DNA from: Lingula anatina
Taxonomy: Eukaryota; Brachiopoda; Lingulata; Lingulida; Lingulidae
Direction: 5' to 3'
Assembly (NCBI RefSeq): GCF_001039355.2
Contig: NW_019775854.1
Location: 5,873 to 69,872 of the forward strand
Length of the DNA stretch: 64,000 nt
The notes under the pieces were generated by a model, which worked only from the letters and a program-made list of their open reading frames with translations, was not told the origin of the DNA and did no database searches. A program made the translations under genes and the position numbers. The number at the start of each line of letters is the position of its first letter. Within the stretch, counting starts at the first letter, position 1. This document shows, in pieces, positions 20,440 through 31,222 of this stretch.

Positions 20440-22150
20440 TTGTACGTGTGCGATAAGAAGTCATATGAAAAATCTACGTTTTTTATACACAGACACTATG
20501 TGTACCCGGATCGTCGAGATCGCCTATGCCATTCTTTCCATATATTTTGTCAACGTTCAATCTACAAATGCAAAACGATATTTATATTTTATTTCAAAAT
20601 TGTTGAGTGCCTCTGTTTGATAAAATGGGAGGTTTATTTTGAAAATAAGCAAGATTGGATTACCTTGACAAAATTTTTAAGGTGTGTTTTGGCCATCTTG
20701 TATTTTGTTTTTTGTTCTTGTTCATTCTAGGCTATAATTGCCCCGAAACACCACACAAAGAAAATTGTCAGAAACAAATCGTGAATGACATATACCCTCT
20801 ACCAGGGCGACAGATTGATTTCTCACAGATATTCACAGATATGTCTCTAGATAAATAGACAGTCATTATGGTCTGCTGTCAGCAAAAAATGTCCACAATA
20901 ATAACTGCGGCCTTGGTAGAGGGTAAATGACATATAGGACCATATTTAGGTTGGGTTGCTAATTTCCATATGCCTTTTTCATTTATTTATTTATTTATAA
21001 TGGAAGCACGGCGTTGCTAACTTTCCAGCATGTTATAAATTTACTAGGTCAGACAGATCAGATTTATGATTGCCACTTTTCTGCGTTAAAATGGATATGA
21101 TAAACCCCACGCTCTTCACTATTTGTAGTCTTACCATTTACAAAATAAGCGATTTATTCCGTCTTTCAGTTACAGTACTTGTTGACAGACTAATGAATAT
21201 ACAGAAAATATTTCTTCGAATAATGATAGTATTTAGACTGTTGGTTTAGATCAGTCTGTTTGACTCAGTGGTGAATAAATATTTACATAGCTTAGGTAAT
21301 AGTTGACTTGCATGCTACTCACAATCTCAGTATACAACAAAGCTGACCACACAATACATGTATTAGTAGTCCCTTCAAGTAAGAATCTGCCATTTATAAT
21401 AGAACAGAATCTAATAGAACAACATATTTGTAAATTACCAGAATACTTATGGGCTTATAATGACAACACTGCAAAATGATCGCTACAGTTTTTTTTCTAT
21501 TTACAACACGTTATCGTTATACATCTACTTCTAATGGATCCTTTGGTGCAGAAGAAGAGAGTTCGTGAATGTATTAACAAGGGTGTGTTCGTGGCATTAT
21601 CAAACCGTCAATTAATGATATATTTTCTATGTTCCTCGTAGGCGTTTAACTTAAAATATGATAAACACTGCATTAATGTTGAATCTGAATGTTGTCAATT
21701 TATACAAATTTTATGTGAGTTGTTTGGTTCAATGTGTTAATGCATTCTAGGAAAAGTTGATGTATATTCAATTTTTAAATGTTACTGGTTTAAACGACGT
21801 GTAATAAAAGTACTTGCAGCCAACCTAATCCTGTATACCAGACTGTTCATTGATTTGAACACTCCACTGTAACATGACCGCTTTATTGATACTAAACCTC
21901 CGCAGGCTTATTAATCGGGTCCGTGATTTATCAACTGTACAAATTATTTGTAATAAGTGATCAAGGGTTTATTGGAGATTAAATTTTACGTCATACTTAC
22001 TATTACATCATTGCGGGTGTCGGGAACAGTGCCTCCTGTTTAAACACTTGCAACCAAATATTACTCAGTTAATATTAGCCTTTCTTAATGTAACACGTTA
22101 ATAGCTACATGATATGGGGCACTTTTATTGTCAATTTTTAATAATATATA
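20440..22150. other. Intergenic region between two minus-strand genes, with a small inverted repeat
   Basis: This should include the promoter of the EGF/VWA gene on its left side, but I see no clear TATA box. At about 20785-20935 the word TACCCTCTACCA is present in inverted copies (20791 and near 20920), suggesting a small inverted-repeat element. The rest is AT-rich and shows no exon. Confidence 0.4.
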
Positions 22151-22316
22151 CAGGGGCGGATGGAGGCCATCTTCTGAGTCTTCTGGAAGACGGTCAGAAT
22201 CTTTCAAGTTAAAATTGGCATTTCACTTTTTCTGCTCGAAGACTGTCAAAAACGGAGGATGGATAAAGAGAGATAATTTGAAAGACTGTCAGAAAATATA
22301 TCTGGATCCGCCCCTG
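22151..22316. mobile_element. Small hAT-like MITE
   Basis: The 166-base element begins CAGGGGCGGAT and ends ATCCGCCCCTG, the terminal repeat style known from hAT transposons. Inner inverted words (GTCAGAATCTTTCAA against TTGAAAGACTGTCAG) extend the fold. The flanks are AT alternations, so the expected 8-base duplication cannot be defined exactly. The nested element at 29437-29691 has related ends. Confidence 0.75.
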
Positions 22317-22384
22317 ATATATGCATTCCAGTCAAAAATGACTGAGGTTGTTGCATTTGTTTATATTCCGTAAAAGGATGGGGT

Positions 22385-23995
22385 TTAAAATGTGCAAATC
22401 TTTTTAAGTAAAAGCTGTGCTAGAGTCATGCCTGTATTTCCAAATGAATTTCCGAAGTTGTTGGTAGATTTATGGCGGCACACGTAATGCCAACCACACA
22501 CATTGTCGTCATCACGTACCCTGGTCACGTGTTCTGCATCAATAACGTCAATGCCCAACTTTCGAAATTTCTCATCTAACACTGTATTGCAGGCAGCCTG
22601 AATGAAATTGTTTCTATACCCGGTCGATGGACCGAACGCAGAAGCAGGAAACGCAACATTGTTCATCCATATTATTCTGGCTTCTTTCCACGAATAATCG
22701 TCCTGCAAACGGGTAACCTCATTGAGAATGCGCACGGAAGAATTGTAGAGATAGTGCGCCCAACCGTTCATCCATAGATCCCACGATCCAGCTGATATCA
22801 CAATGACGTCATTTTTCGTTTTTATGACGCCATCTTTATTTCTACTGTGACTCAACTTAGCTAATTTATCAGCAAGTAAATCGGGAAACCCGGCAAATAA
22901 GATCTTGAGTTTAGGAAAGGGGCTGGGCAAGAGATCATAATGTCTATGGTAGACGACGTTACTCATGTTGATCCCTAGTAATTCAAGATAATAATCACCT
23001 GTGTTCCGTACGTGAGAATCTCCAATGAGCGTTATAGAGGATAGTTTCTCAAAACATGAATATATCTGGTCATAATTAAAAAATCCAAATAAACACCCAT
23101 CTTGAGATCCCCACCTCCATTTGCCGCTGGGTTGTCGAAACCATCTTCCTTTCAAATAATCCTCTGTTGATACCTGATCACAAAGCCGTTTGTCACGTGA
23201 CGTCACTTTTGATGTGACGTCAGCGGTGTCGTAGGCTGGAGAACTTACGTCACCTGTTTCCCACTCCGTTGTGCTCTCTTTCGGTCCTTTCGCCTTGTTA
23301 CTTGGGCACCAGAAATGGTCGTAGATTTTCTTAAACAGTGGTGTCATAACTTCCTGCAAGGAATGAACCGAGTACGCCTCGAAAGCCGTGTACTGAAGAT
23401 GAATTGTAATATTGGCACACTGGTTAGTGACAGGACAGCAGGCTGTATATGTGCCATTAAAGTGATCTAAAGCTTTGCAGTGTGTCCACTCCTCGCCTTT
23501 GATTTCAATACGAAAACTAGATCCCCCGTCAGACCATGCCCATTCTTCCTTGACCCAGTCATAGAGATATTCACTGATTAGTATGGTGATCTCTGTCTCC
23601 GTGGAAACGTAAAACACATCATGAGCATAATTCAGTGCGTCTCTTCGGCGTTTCTTTGTAAGATTTTCCATAATTGACCACGTGGCGGGGTCTTTTTGAA
23701 GCTTGAGCACTGCATCTATACTTAGATTCACTGGTCCAATAAACTGCCGCGTTTTTAGGAAAGATTCTAACTGTGCGAATTCCGCCCGTTGAAGACTGGT
23801 ACACGTGTCACGGGGCACGGGGCTATAACCGTTAGGTTTAGATTTAGGATCCGTGGCCAGCACCGTTGGGTTGGTCCGCAGTCCTGACAACGAAAAGAAA
23901 ACTGAGCTGGAGGGATATTGGTGGTTCCAGTAGATGCATGTTCCAAGCAGCAGCGGCATTATAATTAACAGATAACGAAGCTGGACTTTCATCAT
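22385..23995 (-). CDS. Type II membrane SGNH-fold protein, NXPE / PC-esterase-like
   Basis: A single open frame encodes 536 residues from the chosen ATG (23995). A further in-frame ATG at 24082 would add 29 residues ahead of the hydrophobic segment, so I prefer the inner MMK start. Residues about 6-22 form a signal anchor, followed by a Ser/Pro-rich stem, then a luminal domain with several N-x-S/T sites. The C-terminal half has GRWFRQP...WRW, a block common to NXPE and plant TBL-type proteins, then GDSHVRN (about residue 319), the nucleophile block of SGNH hydrolases, and later CGWHYVCR (about residue 502), the expected His block. In relatives the third catalytic residue is a D three before that H; here that position is C, while a DDD run lies just upstream. 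Likely a Golgi protein acting on glycans; the substrate is unknown. Confidence 0.8.
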   Translation of the reverse strand: MMKVQLRYLLIIMPLLLGTCIYWNHQYPSSSVFFSLSGLRTNPTVLATDPKSKPNGYSPVPRDTCTSLQRAEFAQLESFLKTRQFIGPVNLSIDAVLKLQKDPATWSIMENLTKKRRRDALNYAHDVFYVSTETEITILISEYLYDWVKEEWAWSDGGSSFRIEIKGEEWTHCKALDHFNGTYTACCPVTNQCANITIHLQYTAFEAYSVHSLQEVMTPLFKKIYDHFWCPSNKAKGPKESTTEWETGDVSSPAYDTADVTSKVTSRDKRLCDQVSTEDYLKGRWFRQPSGKWRWGSQDGCLFGFFNYDQIYSCFEKLSSITLIGDSHVRNTGDYYLELLGINMSNVVYHRHYDLLPSPFPKLKILFAGFPDLLADKLAKLSHSRNKDGVIKTKNDVIVISAGSWDLWMNGWAHYLYNSSVRILNEVTRLQDDYSWKEARIIWMNNVAFPASAFGPSTGYRNNFIQAACNTVLDEKFRKLGIDVIDAEHVTRVRDDDNVCGWHYVCRHKSTNNFGNSFGNTGMTLAQLLLKKICTF

Positions 23996-26345
23996 GTAGT
24001 GATAAGATCTTTGCTGGTTAGACGATATATAACAAAAAATCGTTATTTGGAGATATCGGATCTGAAAAATATCAATCTGCATTGAACATACCTACGTATG
24101 AAATTACATAACTGCAATTTTAAAGGGCGTTTTTTTTCTAAAAAAGCTGATATATTTACTGTAAAGCCTCTTTGTGGTCCAAGCACCTATAACAAATTTA
24201 AAATGATTACGGACTTCCTCGTGGTCACGAGTGTTTCTTTTTTCGAACCTCTAAACCTCCTCCCTACGCCACACTTTCGTTTTTGCCTTAACTTATGACA
24301 ACGTAAAGCTATCAGTTAAGATTGCCTGTGTAAAATAGCGTAGCGATCTAATGTTCACGATAATAATTCAAAATAATCGACCAGGGAGTAGCACGTATCA
24401 TGTTATATATATATATATACCCCAAAATAAGTATTTAAAAGCAAAATATAAATAAATAAATAAAATGATATTGATAATCAAAAGACAAGCCACTTACATG
24501 TGTATTGTATCATCTGAAAACTTTATAACCGTTATTTCGTAGTCTCCTCGTCTTCTTCGTTCAGATTTATAGAACCTTGTGATTCTCGTTTAGCTATTAG
24601 AAAAAAGAGACAGAGACTTATGAATACGTGTCGTTTCTGAGATTTATCGTGTGGTCCCTATTAAATATCCATTTAACTTACCCACATCTCAGCTGTTCAA
24701 ATATGTCCAGATTAATCGCTTATTTGATACGTAGACAGTTGCATATAATCAAATATACCTTCACGCGAATACTTTCCATGGTCTTAAGTCAAGACCGGGA
24801 AATTTACCCTATGAGTAGACTTCAGGCCCCGTTTTCACACAATAACTTAAGTCAGGTTTCCTGGCTTGGAACTTAATGACCAAAGTTACACGGTCACATG
24901 CACACATCTTACCCTATCAGGAGCAGTGTAACAGCACTCTTGATGGAAAACTTGGTCAACTAAGCCAGATAATTGACTTATTTTTTGTGTTTGTGTGAAA
25001 CCGGGGCCAGTTCTTTCTAAATCGACTGATTTCTTGAGTTGTTTTTAGCATTTCGAATTTTTAGGTTGTGTGTATATGTTTCATCACTACTTGTAATCCA
25101 GGTTGTATGAAAGGATATAGAGAGGCAAAAAAAGCGAGTCTGTGAAAAAACATATATCATTCTGCAGTGATTGTTGTCAGCAAATTAGGACCCTTACCCT
25201 AAAAGATTCTTCGGAATTCTCTATTTTTCTGAAAATAAATTTGAAAATTAACAGTCTTACAATACAAGCATGCGAAGCTGGATAATTATACGAGCTTTGG
25301 GTGAGATACCAACTTCAGACATCTTTGAAGATTTTAAAGATTTTGAATCTCAGTATACAAGTAGCGGTGTCACTTTGTACCGTGACATAATAGAAATGTC
25401 CCATGCTTAATTGTGCGTGACGAAAACTAAAAGCATATTATTTGAAATGTTACTTAAGACATATTTATTTCATGTTTCCGTGATCCAAGTGGCATGTCTT
25501 GTACCTGCGCTTGTTTTAATATTTGCTCTACACCTGCTGTTAACGGGGGTTGGATATTCTTGTTCGCACGTGTTTTTGTTTGTTTTGTAACATGATTATG
25601 TAGGCTTGTGAATGAGTGTGTGGGAAAGAAGGAGGAGGGGACTGATTTTTGGATAAATAAAAAACCCTCATTAATAAACATTCTGAAAACGAGACATTTC
25701 TGAACATTACATCATTCGTTTTTTGATAATAACAATTCGTTTTGAATCATCAGAATCTACTAGTTTTTATTTATGTACATCGGAAAGACATCAAATACTT
25801 CGTGAGTTTTGTAACAATGAATTTTATGAAATAAAATAATTTCATCGTGCTGCGACGCCTCTCCCCTCCCCCCGCCCCCCCCCCCAAAAAAAAAAGCAAT
25901 ATATTCAACGACAGGAATGATGACATTTGACATGTGGTCAAGCCAAATAGACAAATCTCTGTTTGACTTAATTTTAAAATGCCTGGAAATGTGCGGTTTA
26001 TTGCATGCTATGGTTTAATATCTTTCTTTTTTCGTCTTTCTTCACAGCTCCGTCACATACGGTTTCCAACGGGGTCGATAACAAGCCTTCTGCAGTATAT
26101 TTTGCATCTCTTTATCACTTTTAAATCAACGTTAATACCGCTCAGTTTACAACTTAATTCGCATGCACTGAAAGCCAATTCAGGCGGAAGCACATAATTA
26201 TCCATTTGCCTGTTATATTTTCAAGATCAAAATAATACATTTGTGTCTGCATCTAGTGATAAAGGGCGTGTGAAAATAACATACTGGTTATAAAATGTGG
26301 GCCTTGACAAAAGTGTGTGCAACATCACGCGATATTTTTGGCTAG
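23996..26345. other. Intergenic region between divergent genes
   Basis: It contains the 5' flank of the NXPE-like gene, a short (AT)n tract near 24404, and at 25868-25894 a C tract followed by an A tract. Near 24810-25010 CCCCGTTTTCACACAA and its near-reverse TTGTGTGAAACCGGGGCC bound about 180 bases, suggesting another short inverted-repeat element. No exon was recognised. Confidence 0.45.
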
Positions 26346-26412
26346 TTTAAAAGGACCGCCCCTGTCCCATCAGGCATTACCAGCACCACGGCTTTACCAC
26401 AGCTCTTAAGGC
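26346..26412 (+). promoter_or_regulatory. Possible core promoter and 5' non-coding exon of the 12-Cys peptide gene
   Basis: TTTAAAAGG at 26346-26354 resembles a TATA box. About 30 bases downstream lies a CATCAGGCA start-like context, and GGAATCAG|GTAGGT at about 26405-26418 is a good donor. A matching acceptor (TTTTTAG at about 27037-27043) precedes the coding ATG by about 25 bases. The arrangement fits a short 5' untranslated exon; only a transcript could confirm it. Confidence 0.4.
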
Positions 26413-27067
26413 GGGAATCAGGTAGGTACCGAGCGTTGTCGAAGCCGCCATAACAGTGGATTTGTTATGACTTTTTCTATCTCTCTTTTTTTTCATTTTC
26501 ATTCTTATTCTTATTTTTATATCTGCTTATCTATTCTGTTTAAATTAACGCACTGTCAAAGTTGCTGTTAAGGAATTATTTGGGTTGCGCATTGTACAAA
26601 TCTCATTTGTTTTACATACAAACTCTTCTCCGCAAATCTTTTATAGCTTTCTGAATCCGTGAGCCTAGCAGAAATAAATGACAATCCGTAATTCTTTCAC
26701 CTACGTACGTCAAAATATAAATAATTATTTTCAGAGTTGTTCTTCTGAAGTATAACAAGACTAAGTTGGTTGTTGTCCGGGAAGTGTAGGAAATGAAAAC
26801 TTTTTTCTTTACTTGGAAATGGGACGAATTGACCCCGTTTTTATAATTTAGAAACCATAATACACAAATACCCTGTGCTATTAAATGTAATATATTTTTT
26901 CTTTCAAGCTGAGTGATGAGCAGGTGCTTATTCATGAAAATTATTGAGAGAAACTCATTATATACTTTAAACTTTTTTTTTCAAATGACAATCCCCCCTA
27001 CAATGCAGATAGCTGGACAATGCGTCTTTCAATTTATTTTTAGCAACTGAATTTTCTGGAGAACATC

Positions 27068-28387
27068 ATGGTGCATCCCCGAGCGTATGTTCTGATATGT
27101 CTCCTTCTGACCAGTTGGACAAACGCAGGATTTCTTGGGTTTACACAAAACTCGTGTGATCTGTGCGTTGGCAACACCCTGCGTAAGCGAAATACATCGC
27201 TTTATCCTTTAACTTTATTGTTGCTATCTGTTCTGAGCATATTTTAGACTTTTGTTTAGTTATGCATCTCTGTTCGCTCTCTTATATTTTTCACTCATCC
27301 TTCAAATTACTCGATATATTTACGCTTATTTACGTGTATGTTTGTACATGATAGACCAATTCCTGAGACTAGCATTCCTGCCATGCCGAATTGTCCCAAT
27401 GGCTCTATTCAGAATAGGGGACTAACTAGTCCGAGGGTCAAATATGGCCGACCTACCTGAATACTTCCCCACGGGATATCTATTCAGTATCCACTAGCGG
27501 ATCAGACGGCAAGCTTTGTAGTGGATCGCCATATTTGACCCTCGGTCTAGTTAGTCCCCTATTCTGAATGGGGCCATTATCACACCACGGCGTGAGAGTC
27601 TATTCACTTACACTTTACCTTTCTTTATCTCCTCTCCAATTACAGGGCGATACAGGTGTAGTCAGTTCCCCTGGTCGATCTTTTTCCCAGACTGCAGGGG
27701 CCAGTGTGGTATAATTAACCCCTGTTTCAACAACAATGCTTGTGGAGGTGCCTTCAGATGCAGGTATATATTTATAACAGTATAGAGAAAGAATCTTCAC
27801 TAGTATAGGGAAGAAATATATATCAAATTAGTCAACCTGAGTTTTAGATGTTGTTGAAAATCAACTCTTTGAAACCAGCGTGCCTTTGTCTTTTCGCGGG
27901 CATGTTGTTTGTGGAGATTTGAGTTTCCGGAAACCTCTGAAACTCGGTGATGCTAAGGGCTGAACAACCAAACGGAATCGTCCTAGAAAGCTCAAAGTTA
28001 ACGTAAACTGGGAGAGGTTTCACGGGATTTGTAGGAAGGTGGGATAAGAAATGTTTCCATACACTGCACTAGCGAATGTGGCGCGTCGCACATGTCAGAA
28101 CCTAGATATTTTGTGATTATCTCTTATGTAATAAATGCGCAGCAATGTTTTCACCATGTTTTATTATTATTATTTTTGTATTTCACTTAGTAGTCGGTGG
28201 GGTATTCCTTAAGCATTCTGAAATACAGCATTTATTTAAATAACTTTACATTGGTTAAACTTGGATGAAAAAAATCATGCTATAAATCAACATACTTAAT
28301 GGCTACCACTTGCATTTCAGACAAGACTGTTTCTGTAATAAGAGGTGCGTTGGAGCCTTTCCCTTTATTGACACCCTATGTTTCTAG
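27068..28387 (+). CDS. Small secreted 12-cysteine peptide, three exons
   Basis: Three exons join in frame with GT-AG introns: 27068-27182, 27646-27763 and 28321-28387 (stop TAG). The product is 99 residues. Residues 1-20 are a clear signal peptide (MVHPRAYVLICLLLTSWTNA). The mature chain of about 79 residues carries 12 cysteines, an even number that would allow six disulfides, including C-x2-C at the start of the mature part, CRGQC, CFNNNAC, a C-F-C and a C-terminal LCF. It is rich in Phe and Arg, like many cationic secreted peptides. I do not recognise the family; a host-defence or other extracellular role is a guess from size, charge and cysteines. Intron 1 holds an inverted-repeat element. 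The exons are too short for ordinary gene finders. Confidence 0.7.
27398..27578. mobile_element. Foldback MITE in intron 1 of the 12-Cys peptide gene
   Basis: The left arm (27398-27448) and the reverse complement of the right arm (27528-27578) agree at about 48 of 51 positions, both including GGGGACTAACTAG and GAGGGTCAAATATGGC. No transposase is present. The word AAATATGGC also occurs in the termini of the elements at 18434 and 29322, so they may be related. Confidence 0.85.
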
Positions 28388-28657
28388 TGATCGGTTCGGC
28401 TGCCTTCGTCTTATGGCCTAGCGGAGGAAACATTTTCAGGTTTAGTCAAAATGTAATTGATTCGATTTCTTCCTAAAACCTGTATACCACTGTCCAAACG
28501 AAAATAGATACTTTTGTGAAATACATGCACAGTGCGTTGTTGTTATTGTAATTGCTACTAATGTTTTCAGCTGTTTTATTTTTTTAAAGATATATATGCC
28601 GTTGTTATAAATCAGGTTTGTCATTTAAGATTGACACATATTATTCTCTTTACCTTA

Positions 28658-28878
28658 GACCCCATTCCCATAGATTTTAGTTCGATCTATCCCCGTGGGG
28701 AGTCTCACTAGATTACTGTCAGCTTAGCCGGCTTAAGCGTCCTAAAAGTCCTAATTGTCCCGCCTACTGAAAGCTGTAAGGGGGTAATTAACTATGGTGC
28801 GCTCTCGGCTGACTGCAATTTAGCGTGAACCCCCAGGGAGTTAGGTAGATTTAAATCTAAATCTCTGGGAATGCACCC
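28658..28878. mobile_element. MITE with ends GACCCCATTCCC and TTA target duplication, copy 1
   Basis: The element is flanked by TTA (28655-28657 and 28879-28881). Ends are inverted: GACCCCATTCCCATAGATTT on the left and AAATCTCTGGGAATGCACCC on the right. A 3-base TTA/TAA duplication is typical of PIF/Harbinger-derived MITEs. A close relative lies in intron 5 of the second kinase gene at 55759-55972. Confidence 0.8.
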
Positions 28879-29321
28879 TTACATTCCTTTGATAAAAGTT
28901 TTCAGTATGACCAACACGTCTGTGGATATTAAAAAAAAATGATAGGTGAAAAAACAAACAAATAAAGAAACGAATCCAATATCCTCAAAATTAGATTTCC
29001 CCACATTGCTTTAACTGGTCAAAAAAGGATCGCGGAACAAGAATAATTAAACAAGCCAGATAATTTGATGCTCGGCAATTAAGCTTCGTGTTCTGGGAAA
29101 CACCCCGGGTTTCTACTATCACTAAAATGTTTGTCATCATATAATCTCACCAAATAAAAGCGAGGGATATTGTGTAGCCATAAAGGTGATAAACTTTAAA
29201 AAGAATCTAACTGAACACCGTAGTTTCCCGCTGGCATTCGCAATAAAACTTTATCAAGAATGACTCGCCGATCACGTGATTTGCTTATCGCTATCCGTGC
29301 GGCTAAAAGCGCATTCCGAAC

Positions 29322-29804
29322 AAAATGATCTGCTGACTAAATGTGGCCACTTCAAAGCGATGCCGCTTATTCCCGATGGTCTCCCCGCCTTCACACGCGC
29401 CATTAAATGGGTAATTCTCTGCTCCCAGGTTTAATACAGGGGTGGAGCCAGAATAAATTGAACGGTGGGTCTGCGTATGCAAAGCCACCCCTTCCCCCTT
29501 GGTGTTAGATTCGGGGTCCGCTGAAGGGCACTGAAAAATTTGGGTATTTAAGAAGGCGAACGATGCCACTTGGTACGGCTAAGAACTATGATTCAGCTAG
29601 TCAAAATCCTCATTTCAAGAGGGGACCATTGGTATGTTTTGTTTTTCATAAATCGGAGGGGGGGGTCAGGACCTCCCTCAATCCGCCTCTGTTATTGCTA
29701 GGTCCCTGCAGCGACGGCGCGTGTGGAGGCGGGGAGACCATCATGGAATTAGCAACATCTGTTTTGAAGTGGGGTCGGCCATATTTAGTCGGCAGGTCTG
29801 TTAG
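29322..29804. mobile_element. Hairpin MITE 'AAATATGGCCGAC' copy 2, split by a nested hAT-like MITE (29437-29691)
   Basis: The outer parts match the element at 18434-18664, including CCTGCAGCGACGGCGCG and GGCCATATTTAGTCGGC. At the point where copy 1 reads AGGTTTAATTGCTAGG, this copy carries a 255-base insert that begins CAGGGGTGGA and ends TCCGCCTCTG, which are hAT-type ends. So one short transposon jumped into another. Confidence 0.8.
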
Positions 29805-30682
29805 ACCTGGGATATCTGTTCCGGATACGCCCAAAGCGTTTGCATTATACTCTCTCGGAACAATAAACATGAGACCTATACACAATAACAGTATCACGCT
29901 GAAGTGGCAGATAAAAAGGTACCTTTTAATACAAGACCAAAAAGGTAGGAATTTTTTTGTTTGAAAAACAGTTTGTTATTTATTTTAAAGAGTGTGTAAA
30001 GTAAAAAATAGTCATCTCACATTAAACGGACATGTCGCCACGGTGGACATAAGTCCTTGCGTAATTATATTAACATTCAGTATTGTTAAAGCCCTTTACA
30101 CATTGTGCAAAATACGTATATGTATCGCAAAATTTTGAGAGATTGACGGCCTAATAACCAGGGTATTGCATACGAAAGACATCTATTTATCCGGGACGAG
30201 AGCCTCCCAATTGACACGACCAAACAGTAAATCTGTGAAAGGGAGCACTCCCTCTCTGTCCCCGTGGCATAATATTGCATGTTAGCCGTAGTCAAAACGA
30301 TGCAATACAGATTAATAAACCCCATCGAGGGATAGAGACCTAACATTCCCAAAACTGAACCGTTAGATGCCAAAAATTTAATATATAAGGAGAGAATACT
30401 TAATTAAGTCAACTTTAAAATACAATTTTCTCCATTCTGATTTTATACGCATGCATCCCTTTACATGTGCGTCATTCGTCAACCTAATTTGATACCATTA
30501 TCAACATTGTGATCAAGAGCACCAAACATTGTATATACTTATCATACATTAGTTAACCTTATTATTGATACATTTTATCCTGTACGGGTGGAGTATTTCT
30601 TTTATTCATTTTAGAAGACCACTACATATTTAAATGTACTTCGTGTCATACATGTGCATTGAACCGGTACATGTACCAGTAA

Positions 30683-30919
30683 AGCCTAGGTCCCAACCGA
30701 ACGTACGGGCTGCTACGAGTGATCTACGGCCAAAAAATGGGGAAAACGTGGGAGTTCGTGCGTGAGGAGCACGTCCATCGTGCGACATTTAGAGGACGCA
30801 AACAGCACGTAGATACGTTTCACCAATTACTTGATTTCTTCCCTGCGATCTAGCTACGTCCTAGCCGGACGCAAGGAACCTAAAAACCGTGCATCCAAAA
30901 CGTAGTTGGGACCTAGGCT
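30683..30919. mobile_element. MITE with ends AGCCTAGGTCCCAAC and TAA target duplication
   Basis: The 237-base element has inverted ends (AGCCTAGGTCCCAAC against GTTGGGACCTAGGCT) and is flanked by TAA at 30680-30682 and 30920-30922. The equivalent positions in units 2 and 3 (near 45780 and 51280) lack it, showing the empty site. The 3-base duplication suggests PIF/Harbinger origin. Confidence 0.9.
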
Positions 30920-31222
30920 TAAGCCCCACCAAACAATGTCTCCACTGGCAGCAATTTGAAGAGGACTACCGTTTGTACATGTAGATAAGATAAGCACAAG
31001 TGAACAATGGGGAATTTTACGAACAGCATTGTTTGGTTGGAATGCAGGGCAGTATCTGCAATTACACGTGTGTTTTCCTCACTTTGAGGGTACTTTTGGA
31101 TATCAGGGCACCCCCCCCCCTCGACAACCCTCCGCCCGTAATGATTATCATACTACCATATGTAAAATTTATCAAAATATATCTCCAGGTAGAGATGGGG
31201 TAAACAGATAAACTCACTCATG

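Larger units (their letters stand above)
28920..31222. repeat. 5' flanking segment of tandem unit 1 (three copies in the window)
   Basis: This stretch is homologous to 43790-46420 (unit 2) and 49575-51595 (unit 3): all contain ACTCGCCGATCACG, AATAACCAGGGTATTGCATACG and GGGTAAACAGATAA in the same order. It lies upstream of kinase gene 1 and was duplicated with it. It is interrupted by the hairpin MITE at 29322-29804 and the MITE at 30683-30919. No coding function is seen. Confidence 0.85.

Noticed and set aside
24098-24876. Short open frames upstream of the NXPE-like gene
   Set aside because: No signal peptide, domain or exon boundaries that join to neighbours.
31000-31211. Short plus-strand frames in the 5' flank of unit 1
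   Set aside because: They cross a C tract and are not open in the homologous sequence of units 2 and 3.
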